Origin: Sinohyriopsis cumingii
Taxonomy: Eukaryota; Mollusca; Bivalvia; Unionida; Unionidae
NCBI GenBank assembly: GCA_028554795.2
Contig: CM068839.1
Coordinates: 84,403,540 to 84,467,539 of the forward strand
Length of the DNA stretch: 64,000 nt
Direction of reading: 5' to 3'
A program made the translations under genes and the position numbers. Position 1 is the first letter of the stretch, and each line of letters opens with the position of its first letter. Under the pieces are notes generated by a model. It was not told the origin of the DNA. It worked only from the letters and a program-made list of their open reading frames with translations, and did not search any database. Positions 1-7,855 of the stretch are shown here, piece by piece.

Positions 1-384
1 GAGGAAGTAGAAACAAAAAATCTTACCTGCAGTGTGCCACTTGTGGTAGAGGTACGAAAAGAGGCATGGTGGACACCCGTGAATAACACATTTAAATTTA
101 AACCGCCAATTAGTGGATATTATCGAATATTTATTCAATCTCCGATAGGTTTTAAAATAAAAGCCGCAGGTGGTAAAATTTTTGGTGAAAATTTTAATTA
201 TATTATGTACACAGGTTATGATAATATATTTGTGTTAGAACCACCAGATAGAACCAATATGGGACCGTTTGGTTATAGTATAGTTTTCGAATTTTTGTCG
301 GGATTGGAAATAGTTGGTGTTCCAGATGAAATTGATGAGACGGTAACTATCAAAGTAGGAAATTACCAGGAATTAATCAAATAA
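1..384 (+). CDS. C-terminal part of an unrecognised element protein
   Basis: The frame is open from the first base of the window to a stop at 382-384, so the true start lies upstream. A GTG at 34 begins the portion that looks like an ORF but there is no reason to take it as the start. The visible 127 or so residues are rich in beta-forming stretches (aromatic and hydrophobic alternation, several Gly/Pro turns) and have no motif I recognise. It sits 11 bases before the next gene on the same strand, followed by a capsid-like gene, so a virion protein is a reasonable guess from context only. Confidence 0.5.
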   Translation, partial: EEVETKNLTCSVPLVVEVRKEAWWTPVNNTFKFKPPISGYYRIFIQSPIGFKIKAAGGKIFGENFNYIMYTGYDNIFVLEPPDRTNMGPFGYSIVFEFLSGLEIVGVPDEIDETVTIKVGNYQELIK

Positions 385-395
385 ATAACTAATAA

Positions 396-926
396 ATGAC
401 AGCATCGGATTACCGTTACAATCAGGCGCGATCATGGCAGGATTCGTTGCGAAAACAACTTGACGATTATCAGATAAAAATAAATAAATACCAGCGCAAA
501 TTAGTTATCATTGATGTTGCAGTGTACGCGGTATCTGCTGTGGTCGCTGGTGCAGGAATAATTCTATCCGCGGTAACAATGATAGCGCCAATCGTAGCAA
601 CAATAATAATCTCGTCAACAACAGCAATCGCGGGTGTTCTTAATATCATCGCGAAAAAAATATCATCGTGCACAAGTGAAAAGTTATCTTCGTACAAAAG
701 TAAACTAACTAAAGTTAGTGACGCGTACTCGAAGTTATCATTGTTACTTTCTGAAAGTCTCAACGATGGTATTATATCCGATCTAGAATTTTCTTCAATG
801 ATTAGTATTTACTCGGAGATTGAACAAATGAATATTAATAATGTCCGAGTTAGCCCAGATCGTGACAAACACGACACCGCCAACAACAACGTTAATATCG
901 CTAAGTTCAACGAAACCAGAGTTTAG
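396..926 (+). CDS. Small membrane protein of the element
   Basis: The 176-residue product has a charged N-terminus (residues 1-35), then one long hydrophobic stretch at about residues 36-86, rich in Ala, Val, Ile and Gly, that could form two membrane helices with a turn near Pro65. A polar, Lys/Ser-rich tail follows. The last 86 bases overlap the start of the next gene in another frame. The family is not recognised. In Polinton-like genomes small membrane proteins next to capsid genes are often virion or membrane-active proteins, but that is inference. The start ATG at 396 directly follows the preceding stop by 11 bases. Confidence 0.6.
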   Translation: MTASDYRYNQARSWQDSLRKQLDDYQIKINKYQRKLVIIDVAVYAVSAVVAGAGIILSAVTMIAPIVATIIISSTTAIAGVLNIIAKKISSCTSEKLSSYKSKLTKVSDAYSKLSLLLSESLNDGIISDLEFSSMISIYSEIEQMNINNVRVSPDRDKHDTANNNVNIAKFNETRV

Positions 927-2391
927 CATTAATTTCTCAACACCAATTAACGTTAGCGAAATTGCATTAACACAGTTGCGTGTCTACAACAGCTGGCCAA
1001 ATGTTAGATCAAAATCATTCGGTAATTTGATGTCAAATAATTCACTAGTTTTTGCAAATAAGAATAAACCCGATGGAACACCGGATTGGATCGTTGTTGG
1101 TATACCAACGGGCAGTTATGAAATTGATCAGCTGAATAATGAGTTTACCACTAGAATATCAAATTTAACCGGCGATGCTAATCCGGGAATAAAGATATCT
1201 TCACATGATCCAACATTGTCATCGATCATCGAAGTAAAATCGCCGTATATTGTTGATATTTACCAATCGTCGATTAGAACCGTATTAGGTTGGCCCGAGG
1301 TTGCACCTCTAGCAGAACCAAAGAAATCGGATGTTATTATTCCAGGTTGGTATGATGAAACCCTTCCAGAAATACCGGAACCAAAAAAGGAAGATTTTAC
1401 AACCAACGAAGGATGGTATGGAGATATCAAACACAAACCCTTGATCCACAGCGCCATCAATCTCATGAATAACCACAAATTTAACCTAGTAATGTTCGCT
1501 TTCACTTTTATTAACGAAAGAATTCTCTCATGGCTGCCTCTTCCTAAAATCCCCCCAGATGTGAAAATCTTCGACGCTACCCACATTAACAGGATAATAG
1601 CCCCCATAGACGGTATCTTGGTAAGAAGAACTCTAGACGAGTTTATTCAAGAACACGAATTACAATTAAATTTATTGCGAGGATCATTTCATGAATGCAT
1701 CCTAAATAAATCTAGTTCATGTAGCGAAATTATAAAGCACGTGAAGATTTTAAATCAACTCGCGAATGATATTGAATATTATCATGATATGTTTATTCAG
1801 GCGATAGTCGACGATATATCAATTGCCGACTATGTTCTTCCTATTAGCAAATTCGAGTTGATCAAGAACTCGGGTGAGAAACAAAAATTCATGAGAGTAT
1901 TTGAATTAACCGAGGAAACACTGCCAAATTTCAAATTTCCCAATTCTGATTTTGATGCGATGAGAAAATCCGTCACTGATACCATTGATGATTTATTTCC
2001 GAAATTACATACCTCATGGACCAAAAAAATATATTCAGAATTGATTCTTAAACACAACAATGATCCTTCCAAACTTGGACGACATATCTCGCCGGGTATC
2101 GTTAATATAACGGATGTTATCGCGATTTATCTTCACGCGGATGTTGTCGAGGGTAGCTATAATGTTGATTCGTCAGTGTCGAATCAAGCGAATCAGGGAT
2201 TTGTATTGTATTCATTTTCACCTAGCGCATCTCCTGGTTATTTGATAATCAAGGAACCAATGAATCCGTTTTACCTGCGATGTCATAATCGATTTTTATC
2301 AAGAATAAATTTCAAATTAACGGATCAGAAAGGAAATTTACTTGATATACGAGGAGAAACTGTGAGTATCAATCTTTTGGTGAAATCGTGA
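841..2391 (+). CDS. Capsid-associated protein, minor capsid/penton-like
   Basis: This 516-residue protein has a beta-rich N-terminal part (residues 1-150) with short patterns seen repeatedly in Polinton/adintovirus capsid-associated proteins: a YNSWPN segment, then a PTGSYEI segment introducing strands. A mainly helical middle (about 190-420) is flanked by an acidic, Pro/Glu/Trp-rich linker. The C-terminal 90 residues are again beta-rich and end in an LTDQKGNLLDIRGE segment typical of the last strands of such proteins. Assignment to penton or minor capsid rests on these remembered patterns and on position, not on a full fold match. The start at 841 lies inside the preceding gene, in a different frame. 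Confidence 0.5.
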   Translation: MSELAQIVTNTTPPTTTLISLSSTKPEFSINFSTPINVSEIALTQLRVYNSWPNVRSKSFGNLMSNNSLVFANKNKPDGTPDWIVVGIPTGSYEIDQLNNEFTTRISNLTGDANPGIKISSHDPTLSSIIEVKSPYIVDIYQSSIRTVLGWPEVAPLAEPKKSDVIIPGWYDETLPEIPEPKKEDFTTNEGWYGDIKHKPLIHSAINLMNNHKFNLVMFAFTFINERILSWLPLPKIPPDVKIFDATHINRIIAPIDGILVRRTLDEFIQEHELQLNLLRGSFHECILNKSSSCSEIIKHVKILNQLANDIEYYHDMFIQAIVDDISIADYVLPISKFELIKNSGEKQKFMRVFELTEETLPNFKFPNSDFDAMRKSVTDTIDDLFPKLHTSWTKKIYSELILKHNNDPSKLGRHISPGIVNITDVIAIYLHADVVEGSYNVDSSVSNQANQGFVLYSFSPSASPGYLIIKEPMNPFYLRCHNRFLSRINFKLTDQKGNLLDIRGETVSINLLVKS

Positions 2392-2532
2392 GAATCTCTG
2401 ATTCTTGATTTTTAAATCGCAAGTGAGATTTTCCAAATCTGTCTCCGTGGGAAAAATGGGCGAAAAAAATAAATAAAATCCAGGGAAATTTTCAAAATTA
2501 ATCTTTTTTTTTTGTTTTGCGGAGATATTCAA
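2392..2532. other. Convergent intergenic spacer
   Basis: This 141-base AT-rich spacer lies between the capsid-like gene (plus strand) and the HNH gene (minus strand). It contains an A8/T9 tract and no coding potential that I trust. Convergent genes here would place both 3' ends, and any polyadenylation signals, in this gap. Confidence 0.5.
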
Positions 2533-3105
2533 TTATTCTTCGTCACTCTCCGAATCAAATATTATTGGTACATAGGAGAATTTGATCCACGAATCAGCAT
2601 CATAAGAAAATGTTGCGTTATATTTTCCTTCTGCCACAAATTGTACTGATCGTGGTTCAATAAAGAAATGTTTTGCTGCTGCACTCATCGATGTAAACGC
2701 GATTTCCTCACCTGTTGCCTGATTCACTGATTTAACAGTCTTCGAATAATTAGGAAATCCACGGTTATTACCAAATCTTGAATTTTCACTCTGGGTTACC
2801 GCGCGCAGATTGGAAAGTTTATTGTTAAGTTTATTACCGTCAATGTGGTCGATAACAAGTCCGATCTCTATTGGTCCTTTGTAGCATTCGAACACAAATC
2901 TATGATTCGAATAACATTCTGTTCTTTCATTTCTTTTATGGACTGTAAATTTGAGATATCCCGAATTACAAATACTACCAACACGTTTCTTTGTTTTGAT
3001 GTTTCTGACATTACCATCCTCAGATGCTTCGTAACCTTCGATGATGGGATGCGATTTATACTCGCATGTGATTTTCATTGTGGGAATCGCTGATTTCATT
3101 TCCAT
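2533..3105 (-). CDS. Free-standing HNH homing-type endonuclease (NUMOD4-HNH-NUMOD1)
   Basis: The 190-residue product has the layout of phage-type HNH nucleases. A NUMOD4-like segment lies near residues 18-45 (GYEASEDGNVRN). The HNH core follows at about 66-106: His68 in the NHRF block, the Asp86-His87 pair in IDHIDGN, and the LSNLR element with Asn99. A NUMOD1-like DNA-binding tail lies at about 122-175 (a CVNQATGE-like strand, then an SMSAAAKHF helix). These are the metal-binding and DNA-nicking elements of the family and all are present, so it is probably active. It overlaps the 3' end of the next gene upstream on the same strand by about 50 bases, so a later Met (residue 10) could be the true start. 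Confidence 0.85.
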   Translation of the reverse strand: MEMKSAIPTMKITCEYKSHPIIEGYEASEDGNVRNIKTKKRVGSICNSGYLKFTVHKRNERTECYSNHRFVFECYKGPIEIGLVIDHIDGNKLNNKLSNLRAVTQSENSRFGNNRGFPNYSKTVKSVNQATGEEIAFTSMSAAAKHFFIEPRSVQFVAEGKYNATFSYDADSWIKFSYVPIIFDSESDEE

Positions 3106-3406
3106 ATATGATATTCTCTTTGTTTAAATCGAAATTTGCTTTGAAACGATTAATATAATCTTCCTCACATTTTATCACTGACGAGGATCTTTTTTCATAA
3201 TATCTCCGTAACTCACGATATTTTTTCCCTCCACAGGAGAAACATAATCTTGTCTTTCCTCGAATGCCAACTTGACAAACTAAACATCGCTGTGGTCCTT
3301 TGTTACCTCGTCGAATTTCGTATATATGAGCGCCACAATATTCACCTCTGCAGGATTTGTTACATGATTTTGTTGATCCGACTATTATCCACGCGCATTG
3401 CTTCAT
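3056..3406 (-). CDS. Small Cys-rich zinc-binding protein of the element
   Basis: The 116-residue product carries two cysteine clusters. The first is Cys4, Cys15, Cys19, Cys24, His27, resembling the short Cys/His knuckles at the N-termini of some virus-encoded proteins. The second is a zinc-ribbon pattern, Cys41-x2-Cys44 and Cys55-x2-Cys58. A basic stretch (residues 60-75) follows and the tail is polar. No enzyme motif is visible; a DNA- or protein-binding regulator is plausible. It is transcribed away from the polymerase gene, with only 31 bases between the two starts, so both promoters must lie in a very short divergent gap. Confidence 0.6.
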   Translation of the reverse strand: MKQCAWIIVGSTKSCNKSCRGEYCGAHIYEIRRGNKGPQRCLVCQVGIRGKTRLCFSCGGKKYRELRRYYEKRSSSVIKCEEDYINRFKANFDLNKENIIYGNEISDSHNENHMRV

Positions 3407-3437
3407 TATAATTTAAACATTTGTCTAAAATATAATA
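3407..3437. promoter_or_regulatory. Short divergent intergenic gap
   Basis: Only 31 bases, almost entirely A and T with a TATAATAAT run next to the polymerase start, separate the divergent starts of the Cys-rich gene and the polymerase-helicase gene. Any promoters must sit here or inside the flanking coding sequence. The position is seen directly; the promoter role is inferred. Confidence 0.4.
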
Positions 3438-6410
3438 ATGGATTTATTTGATCTTGATGAGGCAGAATATATCATTCCTGAAGTTGATAGTGCGAAGAAG
3501 GAATTTTTTGATGATGGAGCGATTCATGTTTGGTCGACATGGAAAACTAACTTTGTTGATGCTACGATGAATTTGGAGCGAGCGAAGAAGATAATCGAAC
3601 ATATAAAAAACTCACATAAAGAAGAACGATTTATCTTTGGAATAAAATTTATTGCACAAATGCCCGATGACATTTGGATTATTCGTGATAAACGAGATCC
3701 AGTACGTGGCGGTAAGAAAAATGTTGTTCTTGATAAAAATTCGAAACCAGGATTGTTATTAGGGATTGATGGTCCTTATTATGCTAGGGCGTATCCTTCT
3801 AGTGCTGTTGTTTATGGAATTTATCGGCTGAATAATAATCCTGATGTGAAAAACCTACCTACGATGAGGGAATCTCCGATAATAAACTGCGTAGCTGAGC
3901 GAGTTATCGAACATATGAGGAATGCCCGTCGCGGATCTGGTCTGACTCAATTGAGATTGGATAAAATTAATTCATGGGCAAAGACAGTTGCTGATGGCGC
4001 ATCAATCGATGATGTTGCTGCGTTAAGTAAGAAACTTAAATTTCCTATTACGGTTAAAACACTATCGGGTGAAATATTATATTCATCGCCGTATAATTCT
4101 CGAGGAACACCAATCGAAATTGTTGATCATAATTCACATGCGTGGAGTCAGTCGGTAATGATATTCCCGCGAGATCGTGTTGTTAAGTTTTATCCCGTTG
4201 ATGGCACAAAAGACAATTCTGATGCAATGTTTAGGTTTATCAAACTATTAGCCAAGTCCGATCCAATATCGATTTGGTTATTTTCTAGCGAAGAAAGATA
4301 CGATCAATTTATCTTACCACGCGGAGATATTTACCGAGATGAAATATTACATGAATCGATGAAAAATATCGCGGAGAAGTATTCGTCAAATCCAGATCAG
4401 TTACTGACAAATTGCTTTACTGTTCCGTCTGTTGCTGCTCACGCTGCTAGAGAAAGAAATTCGTGGAAACCTACAAGAAATGAATTTCTTAATGATATTC
4501 AACTTAGCTGTATCGAATACGGCCATGGAGGATTATGGAATACCAAGTATTATTTCGAAGATATGATTTCCGTTGATATGAGCGCATGCTATCCTGGAAG
4601 TTTCCTTGGGTATGGCGATTGTGCAAATTACTTTGTTAAATTTGGCCATCCTACCAACGAGATGACAAGAGTGGCAATTAACGGACCGTTACCTGATTTT
4701 GTAATGACAGGATTCGCTCATGTTACTTCATTCGAACTTGCTGAAAATTTGCATAAAATTTGTTATATTTGGTTTGGTCGGCATTTATCTCAACGCAGAT
4801 GGGTTCCTACGGTATTGTTGAGATTTATGTTGGATTCGTCGATGTTAATATCATTGACGGTAAGTGAAGCAATTATATCGTATAGAAAGCAGACCGAGGT
4901 GTGGTTGCCGACAGATTGTGAGAACGCGAAAGATATTGGAAGAAAAATAATTGGTAAATTTACTCAAGGAGGATCAGTTGATCATAAACATCGCCACGCT
5001 AGGTTATTTATCAATGATGCCGAGATGGATTTTATTATTGCTGATACAGTGTCTCGTGGAATATTTTGCAACAGAGAAAATATTATTATTGATGGAGAAA
5101 AATTGGGTACAGTGATCACTTATCTCGATGGAGAATCCGCGCAGTATACTCATTTAAGATCATCGATGCTCGCTTATGTGAGTATCAATTTGCTGTCAAT
5201 GATAAATAAATTTTCTGATATCGCGGTAAGGGTTGCAACGGATTCATTTTATATCAATAAGAAATTTCAATGTAGATTGGAAAATTTAATCACCGATGGT
5301 TCCTGGGGAACTTGGAGAATAAAAAACGAGGATATTCTAGATTATTGTGAGGACGCGGATGTAGAAGATTGCGATAAATTTCATAAAGATAAATGCGATG
5401 AAGTATCAACAGCAGTATCAGTGTTTGATCCAATTTCACGAAACAAATTCGTTTACCTAAATGGTCCTGGCGGCAGTGGTAAAACAACACGAGCGATAAA
5501 CTTATTTTCAAAATCTGATATGATCGTGTTGACTCCAACTCATAGATTAGCGCGAGAAATAAAACAACGTGGCGTTAATTCTTGTACGTATCATAGTTAT
5601 TTCAAGTATAGCGGTGGATTGTGGGATTCAGCTCGAATGGGAAACAAATATATCAACAAGATTATAATATTTGATGAAATTTGCACGGTAAATTTAGTTG
5701 TGTTAAAATCATTTCTAAGTTGGTTAGAAGAAAAAAATACTGCAGTAATAATGTGCGGCGATCATGGTCAACCTGATCCTATTGATGGTGAATCTCCTCA
5801 CAGGTGGCTTAGAAATTTTGTAGATTATTATGAAGAAATTGACGCTGATTATAGATCTAATGATATTTTACTGACCGAGTTTAAAAAAATGATTCGATTG
5901 CAACCTAATAAATTTCAATGTGATGTGATGAGAAAAATAATCGACGAAACTTCGATGGATAATTTTCTAACTTTGTGGCGTCCAGATCATCTGATTGTTG
6001 CTAGCAGAAAAATTGTTCGCGATGTTATTCAGGAAATATTATTCAAACTTCATTGTGATAAATTTCCAACGTTGCCGGTACCATTATGCTATAGGCCCGC
6101 TGATACTAGAAAACAAAATATTAATGTTACTTTGCCGTGCGGAGAAGAAAAAATATTAGTTTTGAACGATATTATTTTCGTTGATATTAATCTTGTCAAT
6201 GATGCAATAAACGCAGAAAGATCGCCATGGAAACTCGGATACGCAGCAACGATACATTCATCACAGGGATTAACAGTAGATGGCCAGGTCTGGATCGTCG
6301 ATGATAGAATTTCCTGGTCAAATTTAGTTTATCTAGCCGTGTCTCGAGTAAGAAAATTATCTCAGTTAGGTAGAATTAAATTTCACATTAACGACGATGG
6401 TGGTAATTGA
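3438..6410 (+). CDS. Fused family-B DNA polymerase and SF1 helicase
   Basis: This 990-residue protein joins two replication enzymes. The polymerase half shows motif A as VDMSACYPG (Asp380, Tyr385), a motif-B equivalent IGKFTQGG (506-513) comparable with the YGKF block of protein-primed polymerases, and motif C as VATDSFYI (Asp602). The catalytic carboxylates Asp380 and Asp602 are both present. The N-terminal 350 residues hold no exonuclease signature that I can identify. After an acidic linker the helicase half has GPGGSGKT (676-683), TPTHR motif Ia, FDEI (Asp746-Glu747), GDHGQ (774-778), HSSQG (940-944) and AVSRVR (967-972), the ordered SF1 set resembling Pif1/RecD/Dda-type enzymes. Ordinary Polinton polymerases are not joined to an SF1 helicase. 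It overlaps the integrase gene tail to tail by 28 bases. No stop interrupts it. Confidence 0.85.
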   Translation: MDLFDLDEAEYIIPEVDSAKKEFFDDGAIHVWSTWKTNFVDATMNLERAKKIIEHIKNSHKEERFIFGIKFIAQMPDDIWIIRDKRDPVRGGKKNVVLDKNSKPGLLLGIDGPYYARAYPSSAVVYGIYRLNNNPDVKNLPTMRESPIINCVAERVIEHMRNARRGSGLTQLRLDKINSWAKTVADGASIDDVAALSKKLKFPITVKTLSGEILYSSPYNSRGTPIEIVDHNSHAWSQSVMIFPRDRVVKFYPVDGTKDNSDAMFRFIKLLAKSDPISIWLFSSEERYDQFILPRGDIYRDEILHESMKNIAEKYSSNPDQLLTNCFTVPSVAAHAARERNSWKPTRNEFLNDIQLSCIEYGHGGLWNTKYYFEDMISVDMSACYPGSFLGYGDCANYFVKFGHPTNEMTRVAINGPLPDFVMTGFAHVTSFELAENLHKICYIWFGRHLSQRRWVPTVLLRFMLDSSMLISLTVSEAIISYRKQTEVWLPTDCENAKDIGRKIIGKFTQGGSVDHKHRHARLFINDAEMDFIIADTVSRGIFCNRENIIIDGEKLGTVITYLDGESAQYTHLRSSMLAYVSINLLSMINKFSDIAVRVATDSFYINKKFQCRLENLITDGSWGTWRIKNEDILDYCEDADVEDCDKFHKDKCDEVSTAVSVFDPISRNKFVYLNGPGGSGKTTRAINLFSKSDMIVLTPTHRLAREIKQRGVNSCTYHSYFKYSGGLWDSARMGNKYINKIIIFDEICTVNLVVLKSFLSWLEEKNTAVIMCGDHGQPDPIDGESPHRWLRNFVDYYEEIDADYRSNDILLTEFKKMIRLQPNKFQCDVMRKIIDETSMDNFLTLWRPDHLIVASRKIVRDVIQEILFKLHCDKFPTLPVPLCYRPADTRKQNINVTLPCGEEKILVLNDIIFVDINLVNDAINAERSPWKLGYAATIHSSQGLTVDGQVWIVDDRISWSNLVYLAVSRVRKLSQLGRIKFHINDDGGN

Positions 6411-7333
6411 GTATCCTTTGGTATTATTTGTAATTCTTCTTTGGTAAATCCGCGTTGTGGTGCTAGTGAATCTAGAAAATAAATCGCTGGCCTTCCTGAT
6501 GATCTTGTTACAGCTGATATTTTATGTGTCGTAACACTCCAGTTTGGATCAGTTGCTCTTTTTCTGCCACCCTCGGCTTCTCCCTCCTTATATAAATATC
6601 TGACCGTGACGCTACCTAACACAGGTGGAATAGTAGAATCTCGCTTTAGTGGTATTTTTGTCTTTGTAATTGCAATTGCGGGTTTCATTGATATTGTTCG
6701 TGTTACTTCGTTATTTAGTGCGTTAATCACGTGAGGTAATCTTGTTACCCAATCGTGAGATCGTTTATCTTGGATAAATTCTCTCGCGTACTGATATCCG
6801 AATAATCGTTCTGCAAGAGTTTTATTGAATCTCTCAACGATAGCTTGATTGTGATGAACACCTACAATACCGCGACGGATTTTAACATTATTCTTTTTCA
6901 TCAGTGAAGTAACCGCGCCAAGAAATTCTCGACCTGGATCAACCTGGAGAAGCTTCGGCCATGTTAATGGAGATCGTGAATAAATTTCGCTAAACGCCTT
7001 AGCAATATCTGTTGCTGTTTTATTCGATAACGGTTCCGCTTCCTTGTATCTGCTAGCAATATCAACAACCGTCAACACGTATTTATATGTGACTCCGTCG
7101 ACGGTATCGTAAGGAAGAAACATAAGATCAGCCTGATGGACTTCATTAGGGACGCTGACAGAGAAACTCGCATATGATATTTTCTTAGGCGGAGGAAGAT
7201 AAATTTGCCAGACTGCTTGCCTCGATAGCCACGATTCAGCGACAGATTGCTTTACTTTTGCTGCCTTAGCAAGTTTGGCTATTGCTGATTTTCCTCGCCA
7301 AAATCCTCGCGGAGAATAATATATTTGCTCCAT
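6383..7333 (-). CDS. Retrovirus-type DDE integrase of the element
   Basis: The 316-residue product is an rve-fold integrase of the Polinton/adintovirus type that would insert the linear genome into the host chromosome. The catalytic triad is present: Asp69 in VHQADLMFL, Asp132 in QVDPGREF and Glu167 in NQAIVERFN, with 34 residues between the last two. The N-terminal 55 residues are basic and helical, suitable for end binding. The C-terminal part (about 230-316) is a beta-rich, SH3- or chromo-like module. Its ATG overlaps the stop of the upstream PLA2 frame (TAATG on the minus strand), which suggests the two genes are expressed together. The 3' end overlaps the polymerase gene by 28 bases. Confidence 0.92.
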   Translation of the reverse strand: MEQIYYSPRGFWRGKSAIAKLAKAAKVKQSVAESWLSRQAVWQIYLPPPKKISYASFSVSVPNEVHQADLMFLPYDTVDGVTYKYVLTVVDIASRYKEAEPLSNKTATDIAKAFSEIYSRSPLTWPKLLQVDPGREFLGAVTSLMKKNNVKIRRGIVGVHHNQAIVERFNKTLAERLFGYQYAREFIQDKRSHDWVTRLPHVINALNNEVTRTISMKPAIAITKTKIPLKRDSTIPPVLGSVTVRYLYKEGEAEGGRKRATDPNWSVTTHKISAVTRSSGRPAIYFLDSLAPQRGFTKEELQIIPKDTQLPPSSLM

Positions 7334-7841
7334 TATAAATTACCAGCACCTAGTACTAATTTACCTTTCATTGCTCCTTTTATCAACCAAGTTGCCAATT
7401 TCTCTTTGAAATTTTTATCAGGAATAGCATCTATTGCGTGAATTAATTTAATATCAGCGAGATGTCTTTGTTGTAAATCTCCATTGCGATATGCAAGATC
7501 GTGATAGTAGCATGCGTTATCGATAGCGTTTACTGGATCCTCGCCAGGATTTGGTTGATTATTATCGTTAAGTCTTATATCTAGCCTTGTACCAGGTCCG
7601 CAGTAATTATATCCTGGTAAATGTTTCTCTCCGGGATATTTCGCCCAGGGAGCTCCAGGCAGATTTGTTAAGGAGGTTGCGATGTCTCCTCCGGTTCTAC
7701 TTTTTTTTTTACAAATCTAAACTTAATTGTCTTACAAACTTCACATTCTCCCTTAATTGCATTCCTGTTGTTGCGTGTAACGACTTCGATTGGATTTATC
7801 GTAACAGTTCGAGTGCGACACTTAACACAATATGAATCCAT
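7333..7841 (-). pseudogene. PLA2-domain capsid protein with N-terminal zinc ribbon, split by a frameshift
   Basis: Two minus-strand frames abut at a run of ten Ts (7701-7710; A10 in the coding sense). The first starts at 7841 and encodes a zinc ribbon (YCVKC and CEVCK Cys pairs) ending at a stop at 7668. The second, shifted by one base, begins near the A-run and ends at 7333. It has a parvovirus-type phospholipase A2 site: calcium-loop YCGPGT, then the catalytic YYHDLAY helix with His-Asp, and a later Asp in HLADIK. In related Polinton/adintovirus proteins ribbon and PLA2 lie in one chain, so a single missing base, an assembly error in the homopolymer, or a programmed -1 shift are the alternatives. 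In virions such PLA2 domains help breach endosomal membranes. Called pseudogene only because of the break. Confidence 0.75.
7668..7841 (-). CDS. Zinc-ribbon frame (57 residues), N-terminal part of the split PLA2 protein
   Basis: A short frame from ATG at 7839-7841 to a TAA at 7668-7670. Two CxxC pairs (Cys5/Cys8 and Cys33/Cys36) form a zinc ribbon, and a Lys-rich segment then enters the A10 run. If the frameshift is not bypassed, this would be made as a free 57-residue zinc protein whose last ten residues are out of the ancestral frame. Confidence 0.6.
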   Translation of the reverse strand: MDSYCVKCRTRTVTINPIEVVTRNNRNAIKGECEVCKTIKFRFVKKKVEPEETSQPP

Positions 7842-7855
7842 AATATTCTAATAAC
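7842..7855. promoter_or_regulatory. 14-base divergent gap between PLA2 and ATPase genes
   Basis: Only 14 bases, all A/T except one C, separate two start codons facing away from each other. Any promoter elements for the two genes must overlap the coding sequences or be shared. The spacing is observed; the regulatory role is inferred. Confidence 0.4.

Noticed and set aside
7587-7835. Plus-strand open frame of 82 codons
   Set aside because: Antisense of the zinc-ribbon/PLA2 gene, whose motifs are on the minus strand.
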